In this document: positions 1 through 8,400 of the stretch, piece by piece | How the letters are laid out: each line of letters starts with the position of its first letter | Position numbering within the stretch: the stretch's first letter is position 1 | Source of the DNA: Folioceros fuciformis | Taxonomy: Eukaryota; Anthocerotophyta; Anthocerotopsida; Anthocerotales | Direction of reading: 5' to 3' | DNA length: 21,185 nt | Assembly: GCA_049999805.1 (NCBI GenBank) | Contig: JBNGIO010001388.1 | Coordinates: 1 to 21,185, forward strand | Position numbers and translations under genes: made by a program | The notes under the pieces: generated by a model | Databases searched by the model: none | The model's input: only the letters and a program-made list of their open reading frames with translations | What the model was told of the DNA's origin: nothing

Positions 1-811
1 CACGATCTCCACCCACGTCTCGACGCGCTCCCGCACACCTTCAAATCTGACACAAACCCACCTTCCCTGATGCCCGCCTGCCTTGCCTGCAGCGGGCTCA
101 AGTATGCCCCACCGGACCCCACCCCACCACACCCTGCGCTTCCTCCCGCTGGCCCTGCACCCGGGCCCGACCACACACCACACCCACGCCACTCCTGCGC
201 CACCAGGCGAGACAAAGGAAATTCACCCCACGTACGGAATCCGATTGCAGCCAATTCCGTCGTGTGTGTGTGTGAACAGCGCCTAAACCCACTTCTCGTG
301 CCGACAGCGTCACAAACACGTATTGTGCCACTCTCCTCCCGCCTTCCCTTCCCTTCCCTTCCCTTAAGGCCCCTCCCGTTGCGGCTGCCGCTTCCTCCGC
401 CCTCGGGTTCCCTCTCAACAACCCTACTGTACTATCCCGACGTTTCAACCACTTAAGTCCCTTTGAAAGCTCTGTCTGTCCCAGTAATAAACCCTGGACC
501 TCTAGATCGGGTCGGCGTCCCGGCCATGGCCATGGCCATGGCAACAGAAACCACCTAATTTAGAATTTTGTTTTCGTGAAAAAACTCTGCTGGCCTTTGC
601 CCTTTCCAGACACCCGCCGTCCGCCTCTCGTTACAGACACTTGAGTAGATCCCAGTACCTTACTGTACTCTACCCACCTTTTCCCTGCATGCATGGGCCG
701 TTGCGCCGTTTCATGGAAAGTGTGTACGTGGGCCCCACTCCCCCCCCCGATGGCCCCATGTCGTATCCCACCATGACATACATGAAAAAATAAACTACAT
801 GCCCACCACAC
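1..811. other. GC- and CT-rich non-coding stretch with short repeats
   Basis: No gene is supported here. The first 540 bases are C/T-rich and contain a TTCCC pentamer run at about 345-366 and three consecutive copies of GGCCAT at 522-539. The long open frames on both strands are low-complexity (Pro-rich on plus, Gly/Arg-rich on minus), as expected of biased composition rather than coding. It could be the promoter or leader of a gene to the left, but no start or splice pattern decides this. Confidence 0.4.
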
Positions 812-901
812 ATTATCCGCATACTAGATATTACCGGCATACTGGGATATTACCGACACATTGGATATTATCGGCACACCGCATATTACCGGTATACCGG
901 G
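812..901. repeat. Short tandem repeat, 16-19 bp units, about 5 copies
   Basis: Successive units begin with ATATT or ATTAT at 812, 828, 847, 865 and 883, each followed by an ACCGGCA/ACCGACA-like core and a short ATACTGG-like tail. Spacings are 16, 19, 18 and 18 bp. A weaker sixth unit may run on to about 920. The units are diverged, so this is an old array. Confidence 0.6.
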
Positions 902-1549
902 CACATACCGTATATGGATATTTTCGCCTCCCCCTTTTGGCTCTACTCTAGGATATTTCGCCGTCCTTATGTGCCAACCAAAGCCCATGTTTTGTCATTT
1001 TCTGCATGAATTAAAAGAAGAAGAGATATGTACTTGGCAATCTCTTTGTAATGGAATATACAAAGTACTTAGCTTGGCTACATCTTACCAATACAATTCA
1101 AACAACTTAGATTCCTTCAAGATATCAGCACTTTCCTTGAGCTACTAATTTGGTGAGCATTTGGAACTTAGTGATGCCTATAGATTCTGGCAATCCTTGG
1201 GAAATGTTGCACATGTTGGGTTGATCAAAAGATGCATTAGCATGTCACTGATGTGAGTACTCATATATTGGGTTGAACAATTGAAGTTAACATTAACAAT
1301 GAGGAGAATCATGTCATCATTTCTGTCATAGAAGTTCATCTTGTGTACTAAACAAGTGAAAATTTGAAACATTAGCTCTAAATTCAATGACAAGAACAGT
1401 TTCTTGGTCATGGAACTTTATCATTCTTGATGACCTAATATACACAACCTCGCTTACTAGATCCTTGTATAACATGAAAGCTAGTTAAACAAGCTGGCCT
1501 CAGCTCAACTGGCCTCTAGTTGATCTGATTAGTGACTTTTTTGGTAAAA
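902..1549. other. AT-rich intergenic DNA
   Basis: I see no convincing gene, RNA or repeat. The open frames at 861-1148 (+) and 1178-1411 (-) have no recognisable domain and no splice context. The segment lies downstream of the minus-strand ORF that ends at 1550. Confidence 0.4.
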
Positions 1550-1939
1550 TTAGGGGGTTACACTCTTCTTCCTTGGTCCAAGAGGGCTAACAAAACTAGA
1601 TTTTCGTCTTGTTTCAGATTTAAAGCTGGGTTTCCGCACTGTAAGGGCAGTCCCATCAGGTGCAATCTTTGCAAAAGCTACTAGTTTTCTTGTACCATCT
1701 GGCTTGCGTTCGTATACATAGTAATTAGCAAATTGGGCCAATCCTGTTTCAGAGCATATTTCTGTATGTTCTATCACTTCTTCAAACCCACCTCCAAGAT
1801 AGGAGGGTCGAGTTATAGTTTTCTTCTGAGTGTGGCCATGGTGCCCATGAGGTTGGCCTACTATAGATGGTGTTCTCGATCTTCTTCTTGATTCTGAGGC
1901 CTTTCTTTTTGTTTCTGATGACCTCCTTCTTCCAGCCAT
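1550..1939 (-). CDS. Small basic protein of unknown function (129 aa)
   Basis: I do not recognise this protein. An ATG at 1939-1937 has a favourable context (A at -3, G at +4) and opens 129 codons ending in TAA. The frame stays open further upstream without another ATG, so an upstream exon is possible. The N-terminal 30 residues are rich in Arg, Lys and Ser (it starts MAGRRRSSETKRK), followed by a Gly/His stretch (residues about 31-40). The central part (about 55-105) looks globular: FEEVIEHTEI, then FANYYVYERKPDGTRKLV and AFAKIAPDGTAL. A second basic Ser-rich tail ends KKSVTP. The alternating hydrophobic and polar pattern with two ...PDGT turns suggests a small beta-rich domain between basic tails, perhaps nucleic-acid binding or nuclear. 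That is inference. The surroundings are AT-rich and gene-poor. It could be a lineage-specific gene or the last exon of a larger one. Confidence 0.5.
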   Translation of the reverse strand: MAGRRRSSETKRKASESRRRSRTPSIVGQPHGHHGHTQKKTITRPSYLGGGFEEVIEHTEICSETGLAQFANYYVYERKPDGTRKLVAFAKIAPDGTALTVRKPSFKSETRRKSSFVSPLGPRKKSVTP

Positions 1940-2388
1940 TTCAAGATTACAAAGATACACAAAGCTAGATAGTTCATTCCATTTTATATTATCTTACTAT
2001 AATAAACATCATAATATAAAATCATAGTGAAAATATTCTTTGTTCTCTGTAAGGCTGAATAAAAAGAACAAGAACACAAACCAAACATGGCAAAAGTTAT
2101 AAGGTTATCCATCTTGTAAAGAGAGCAAATTAAGGCTTTTCATGTTCCCAATGTTTCCAGCTTCAACCTAATCTCAATCATTGTCTTGACATAGATTGAT
2201 TCTTTATCTTTTGATAATAAATTACTATTATATATATATTATTCATTATTATTTTCTGAGCTAAAATGATAATTTATACAATCTAACATGAAAATTAAAC
2301 AAAGAGTTTGCTGGTGAGTAGCATGATAACAACCTTTTCCTGATGTTCAAATTACATCCGAAACGAACTCTAATAAATTGGTCTCCCA
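1940..2388. other. AT-rich intergenic DNA
   Basis: This is the 5' side of the minus-strand ORF. It includes an alternating TA/ATT run at about 2225-2255. No clear TATA box or leader could be chosen on the minus strand because the whole stretch is AT-rich. Confidence 0.35.
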
Positions 2389-2457
2389 CAACTATCTATG
2401 GATGAGAGCAGCAACTATCTATGGATGAGAGCAGCAACTATCTATGGATGAGAGCAG
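2389..2457. repeat. Three perfect tandem copies of a 23-bp unit
   Basis: Units lie at 2389-2411, 2412-2434 and 2435-2457. Each begins CAACTATCTATGG and ends GAGAGCAG. The three copies are identical, which points to recent expansion. Nothing in the flanks ties it to a gene. Confidence 0.9.
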
Positions 2458-2476
2458 ATTATCGCTGAATGGACTC

Positions 2477-2497
2477 CATTGGCTTGGCAAGCCAATG
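2477..2497. repeat. 21-bp perfect palindrome
   Basis: The arms CATTGGCTTG (2477-2486) and CAAGCCAATG (2488-2497) are exact reverse complements around a single central G. It lies 20 bp after the three 23-bp repeats. It could be a cruciform-prone site, a protein-binding site or a transposon-end remnant. No evidence separates these. Confidence 0.75.
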
Positions 2498-4307
2498 TTT
2501 ACGCTCGTCCTTATTGCAAATGCTTGCGCTTGTCCTTGCCAAGATAATGCCTTCAGTACTTAGCTATGAAACACCCTTAAACAGAAAGTCCATAATGCTA
2601 AACTTACCGTTGCTCAGCAACGTGATTCGGCATGCACAATCGAGTGCTCACACGAGGACCTCTTCGTGGCACGCCTATTGCTCCACAGTGTCATTGTTCC
2701 ACATTTGTGGTGCTTTCCAGCCTGTGGCTGGAGACAGCCCAAGAGGAACGTATATGCACATCCTTTTGAAAGGGTACAAGTTCTAGGGTCTGAGAGCCGA
2801 AAACTAACCAAGACCTAGGCAGTTAGAATGAAACCGACCAAGGACCAAAGTACTTAAATGAAAAATAGACTTGTTCAAACGACGTGGTTCAGTCATGTTA
2901 AAGTTGATTGACAGATAGCTCAGTCACGCTCTCCGCTCCTTCCACACAGGCCAGGAGCATAGTGTATGGCTAAGGTAGTGTGGCAAAGTACAGAAACTTA
3001 AGGAACAAACCACTCATGTGCGAGGAGGGACTTGCGTGCAAATACTTCACACACTGCGACACCGCATGCATACCTTGCAACAAGAAATAGGTCAACAGTG
3101 TCCAGGGACTGGAAACTTGAGCTGAGATGGGGGAACATGAACAACACAACTTCATCCGGCTCAGAAGGTGGCCCCTTCCTATCAGAAGGATGCTGCCTCT
3201 TTATAGCAGCGACATCGTCAGCAATCACCTTCACAACGACAGCCCGTGGCTTGGACTCAGTACTGTGAGACCAGAGGCAGCACATGCAAACACGTCAACA
3301 AACACTGAATCTCACAAGGCCATACACAGCATCCCTTACTCCACACGCTCCCTGCTCAGGGCCTGGAAGTCTGGATCACATCCTTGGCACGGCCGCGCGC
3401 CGCTGGATCCAAGAAGCCCCCTCGAAGGCACTCAGGGAGCCTCGTCTAAATACACTTCACTACGCGTCAATCCTGCGACAGATCCACTCTTCTTCCGAGT
3501 ACCCGATCCTTCGGAAACATGGAGGTAGAAGGTTCCGAGACAACGGCAGCTCGCAACGGCCAAGGCTTCCACATAACGCCATGATCACAGCCAAACTGTT
3601 GCGAAATGCCGCAGTCTCAGAAACGTCTCATCTCCAAGCACGCACCAGCTAGCCAACGTTCCCCGCCAGACCTGCTTTACATCTCCGCTGCCACAGTTTT
3701 CTAGTAGCTAGATAGCGGGAAGCCGAAGGCTGCACACAGTGGATGACGAATCCACGTTTAGGGCTCCTGCGTGCTCACGGCGCATATGACGTCGAGTGCG
3801 CTGGCGTGAAGCGCCTTTTTCCAAAGACGACCAGTCAGGGCAAAGGAACGTGTTACAACGAGGGATCCAGGACTTTCTGGGAAAAAGAACCCGTGACGCA
3901 TGAAACTGGCGTTACACGAACCGGCGGGCTTAGTTGCCTTATGCCATGGTACCGTACCCCGAGTCGCACCAAATAGCGTACCTTGAGTGGTTATTCAATA
4001 GGGCTATGCCGGAATAATGATGAATAAAAACAAAAGGTTTAACATATATATTTCTATTTTTTAATTTTTATTATTTATAAATAATTTGATTCTGAGGTAT
4101 TATGATGTCTTAAAAAAAGGAAATAATACTAAAGTATACTGGTCGCCAAGCAACAAGCATGTAAACATGTGAGTGTGGGCCTTAGTTGTTAGCAATGTGC
4201 TTCAGCACACGGATCAACATCCCATAACAAGAATGCAAAGATGTTTTGGGATTGAGATCAATTTTTGTTCTAGCTACACATGCCAGAAAATTTATTGCTA
4301 ATACCTA
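2498..4307. other. Intergenic DNA without a supported gene
   Basis: Base composition is more balanced from about 2900 to 3970 than in the AT-rich flanks. Several 60-130 codon frames overlap on both strands, and none shows a known domain. The best looking is minus strand 3285-2998 (95 codons, with an ATG), but a TATA-like CTATAAAG in minus orientation falls inside it at about 3196-3203, so the region could equally be a promoter for a short minus-strand transcript. 3980-4300 is again AT-rich. Confidence 0.35.
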
Positions 4308-4812
4308 CATACAATGATGATAGTGATTTGTAGTGGCTAAAAGTAAGGGGAAGAAACATAGGATGATAGTGATCTATAGTGAATGAGACAAAGGGGAAGA
4401 AACATAGGATGACCTCGATCTACATGGCTAAAAGTAAAGGGAAGAAACATAGGATGATAGTGATTTATAGTGAATGAGACAAAGGGGAAGAAACATAGGA
4501 TGATCTCGATCTATAGTGAAAAAGAAACAGGGGAGGAAGAATAGGATGTGTAGCAAATAAGAGAAAGGAGAAGAAACGGAGGATGATTGTGGTATGTAGC
4601 GAATACGAGAAAGAAGAAGAAACATAGGATGATTGTGATTTGTACGAGAAAGAAGAAGAAACATAGGATGATTGTGATCTGGAGCGAAAAAGAGAAAGGA
4701 GAAGAGACATAGGAGGATCGTGATATGTAGTGAATGAGGGAAAGGGGAAGAAACATAAGATGATCGTGTTCTGTAGTGAATAAGAGAAAGGGGAAGGAAC
4801 ATAAGATAAAGG
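4308..4812. repeat. Minisatellite, about eleven 46-bp purine-rich units
   Basis: The core AAGAAACATAGGATGA recurs at 4351, 4397, 4442, 4488, 4537 (degenerate), 4571, 4617, 4656, 4702, 4748 and 4794. Most spacings are 45-46 bp, with shorter or longer steps of 34, 39 and 49 around the degenerate copies. The plus strand is purine-rich. The repetitive minus-strand frames here, rich in SYVSSPFS-like peptides, are a by-product of the 46-bp period. The array ends about 600 bp before the FANCM start codon. Confidence 0.9.
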
Positions 4813-4851
4813 GGAATTCTTGGACCTGAGCATAATTGTCTTAACTCGAGC

Positions 4852-4874
4852 GTTTGCGTGCTTTGCACGCAAAC
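4852..4874. repeat. Perfect 10-bp stem hairpin with 3-nt loop
   Basis: GTTTGCGTGC (4852-4861) and GCACGCAAAC (4865-4874) are exact reverse complements around TTT. On the minus strand the stem begins immediately after a TGA (4877-4875) that closes a coding-like frame. It may be a 3'-end structure of a minus-strand transcript, or a chance palindrome. Confidence 0.7.
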
Positions 4875-5412
4875 TCAAAGGGTAGAGGCTGAGCCATTGA
4901 AGTCCTTTGGTGCGAAACCAAATACTGTAGGTCTAATTTCAATCTCCGGGGAACTGGAAATCCCAGTGTCCTGAACCTTGTCTAAGATGACGAGACGCCC
5001 TGCAAGATCCTCGTCCCTGAAGACACCCCCAGGATAATCAGGCCCCATGGACATATGTCTCACGATACCTCAAACAATGATCAGGAGACTGCATGCTTTC
5101 GAGACTGAAACTAGCAGCTGGGCTGAGCGGGATGGTGGAGGGTGGTCCGACATTGCAGCCTTGTGCTTGGGCTGCCGGAGGCTGAATTGGATCGAAAACG
5201 GAACCCTGAGGACGAATGCTGTGCTGGAAAATCACTGCCCAACAGTAGGAGCAACAAGATGCTGCTGTAATGCGACGCTGAGATGGTGCTCGTGGGCGCC
5301 TTCGCCTGGACCGGGAGGTGGCCAGCTTATGGTTCGAGGATGTTCTGCTGTTCTTCCAGAAGCGCGTCCCCGCTACTGAAGCGTTTCGGGCCTGGGATGA
5401 GGGCTGTACGTC
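4875..5412. promoter_or_regulatory. Upstream region of the FANCM gene
   Basis: This stretch precedes the FANCM start codon and should contain its promoter and leader, but I find no clear TATA box or initiator. Three short frames look more coding-like than background. On plus, 5282-5443 is open without a stop. On plus, a frame around 5155-5265 is open. On minus, 5235-5069 and 5016-4875 would join in phase across a 52-nt GT...AG gap. None has an identifiable domain. The region may hold a decayed gene, an upstream ORF of the FANCM mRNA, or a divergent gene. Confidence 0.3.
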
Positions 5413-8400
5413 ATGGCAGCTAATTTCGAGGACGATGATGTGAGCGCAGACAGCAGCAGGAGCATGTTGTTGGGTGTTCGGCAGTGCCTTTTGTTTTGCT
5501 GATGTGAGGCCGTTTATCAGGATTTCGATTGGGAGGCAGCTGTTGCGGAGATTGACGAAGCATGCAGGAGAGCTGGCAGAGCTAGTGCGTCAACGTCCTT
5601 GCCAGGGCCCAGCTCAGATAATCATGACCGCCCATGTCCGAGGTCCTCACAGGTCTCGCTGTCTCAAAATTCCTTTCGGCAGAGAACGTTGGATGGTTAC
5701 CTTCGTCCTCAAGTCAGGCAAGCTACTCCACCGGCTTGCCACAATCTGGGAATTGCGGAAGAGCAGGACAGCGGCATTGACCCCGTGGCTGCCGCGACAT
5801 GGGTCTATCCAGGTCAGGCGTGGCCTGAAATTCTGGGAACAGGCTGGATGATGCTGCTTACATTTTTCTGACGATGGTGACTTATTGGGCAAATCAGGGA
5901 ATGTCACCAAGCGGGAGTATCAGTTTAACATATCACAGGCAGCGCTCTTTTCCAATACGATTGTCTCCCTGCCTACCGGACTCGGGAAAACTCTGATAGC
6001 AGCTGTAGTGATGTATAATTTTTTTCGATGGTTTCCCAAAGGTGAGTCGGGTATCATGAATTAGTCTTTCTCGTAACCTGGAATTCGTTGCTGACTCTAC
6101 GCTCGGTCTGCAGGCAAGATCATCTTTACAGCACCCTCAAGGCCACTAGTTTCTCAGCAGATTGAAGCTTGTCACAACATCATGGGCATTCCTCAGGTTT
6201 GGTGATCCTCTCCCAAATATGCAGCTACTTGTTCTGCCTTTCTTGAATCTGCACAATCTGCGGGATCAGGATCTGATAAGGTTTGGTATTTGTGGCAGGC
6301 CGTGACAATTGAAATGACAGGGCACATGACTCCTCAGCATAGAGCTGAATTTTGGCAGACTAAGAGGGTCTTCTTTGTGACACCACAAGTTCTGGAGAAG
6401 GATATACAGTCTGGTAGGTAAATCTGTTATTCGACAAATGACCCCTATCCTTTCATCAGAAACATGGCAGTCCGGACTTTAGTCATCCATTGAGGAGTCC
6501 TCCGGAAAGATATTGCCTAACAACTCACCGAGAATGAGATCAGAGAAATGTGAACTGTGGTCCGTTGAAGATGTGGTTTTCATGTTATGACTCTCTGGTG
6601 CTTTTGTGTTGAAGGAACTTGCCCTAAGAAACTCATAGTATGCCTTGTGGTGGATGAGGCACATCGTGCCACTGGAAACTACTCCTACTGCGTTGTTGTC
6701 CGGGAGGTACATCTGCACATTCATTTTATCTAGCTTCTCTCGTCACATAAGTGTAAATGTATGTGTTAACTAACTTCATTCCCACAAACGGTTCAGCTGA
6801 AAGCAGCGGATGTGAAGCTGCGCATCCTAGCATTGACTGCAACACCTGGCTGTAAGTTGCTCTTCCAGAATGGATTACTTACGACCTTGGGAACAAGTTT
6901 ACGGTCTGTCAGGACTTTAATTCAGTTTGGCCGCTCTAGACTCATGTTATGGATTGGAATTGCAGCAAATCAAGCATCAATCCAAGCTGTGGTTGACAAT
7001 CTTCAGATCTCGTGCTTAGAACATAGATCTGACAATGATGCTGATGTTCGCCAGTATATTCACGATCGAAAGGTTGAGGTTATGCAGGTAACACAAGTTC
7101 AAGAAGTCAAAGTCTTCTTTACAATGTGCACATTCAGTTCTCTGATTTCCTTGACTTATCAGGTTGCACTGAGCAGGGAAGGCAACCGAGTGAAGGACCT
7201 TTTGTTGCAACTCATGCTGCCAGTTGTGAAGAAACTTACAGCGTTTGGAGTCTTTTTCACTAGAGACTATTCAATGGTGATAACAAACATAATAAATGAT
7301 CAAACACCTTGAGTGATGAGAGATGTTCATTGTCCGTCATTTAACTTTTTCTCGTTCACAGAACTCGTCCTTTGACTTCCACACTGCAAGAAAAAAATAT
7401 AGAGAGTCTCCTCCAACAACAGGTGCTGCAGCCAGGAAAGAAGTGGAGAATTCTTTTGCGATAGCTGTTACTCTTTACGCCATCTATAAGCTGTTCCATT
7501 GTCATGGCATTACGTGTGCTTTAGAAATGCTTGAGCGAAAGCTGCATGAGCCTGGGTAAGGTCTTCCCGCTGCAGCCTATTTGTAACTTGCATTGACATG
7601 AACTAATTGGTAATGGGGACAGTTGGCTGGCTTGTTTTACTACGTGCTGGAATGCAGTATTTCACGAGTTTCCTGTTGTTTAGATTGAAAAGAAGGCATG
7701 CTTGCCTATGTTCTACGTTCCTGTTGTTTGCTGTAGAATATTCAGCCGACTTATGCCAAGAAATCAGACTCTTGAGGTTAAGCGGATAATGCAAGATAGT
7801 GTCCGCCATGGAGCTCCCAGTCCTAAGCTGAACAAGTTGGAGGAAATACTGCAGGACCATTTCCGTAACGTCCAATCCCTGCAACATTCTAGTCTTTCCT
7901 TTCTGTTGGCATTGGACGTGTTTCTAGACATTGCTGACACAAAGACTGCGTTCATGGCCATTGGCTGCCCCTTTCCAGGTGTCCACAATCCACGAGAAAC
8001 AAGGGCTATCATTTTTACGAGCTTCCGGGACAGCGTGAAGTATGTCTCAAAGCCATTCTATCATTTTTCCTCTTCATGTAACAGTCAAGTCCGTTGTTCC
8101 TCCACACACCAGCGAAGTGCTTGTGAACAGAGATATTATGAACGCGTTGACAAAGCTGGATGGTGATGTGAAGGCAATGGAGTTTGTTGGGCAAAGTTCC
8201 GGTGTGTGGGACTTGTATGGACGTTTATCTGATGTGATTTGATTTTATATCCAATAAGTATTGAAACAAATCCAACTCCTACTGGATATGCACTCTCTTG
8301 CAGGAAAGACACAAAAGGGACAGAGTCAAAAAGTGCAGCAAGCAGTTTTGCAGGTCCTTCGATCTTTGATTTTGAATTGTCTTGCTGCCTTCTTTTGATG

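Noticed and set aside
98-544. 148-codon minus-strand frame and overlapping plus frames
   Set aside because: Low-complexity translations of GC- and CT-rich DNA; no domain, and three GGCCAT repeats at the supposed N-terminus.
2998-3285. 95-codon minus-strand ORF with an ATG
   Set aside because: Reads somewhat like protein but has no recognisable domain, contains a TATA-like box and overlaps equally open frames on plus. Not enough to call a gene.
4428-4878. Minus-strand frames of 81-146 codons rich in Ser, Tyr, Phe and Leu
   Set aside because: They repeat with the 46-bp minisatellite period in three frames, so they are translations of the repeat.
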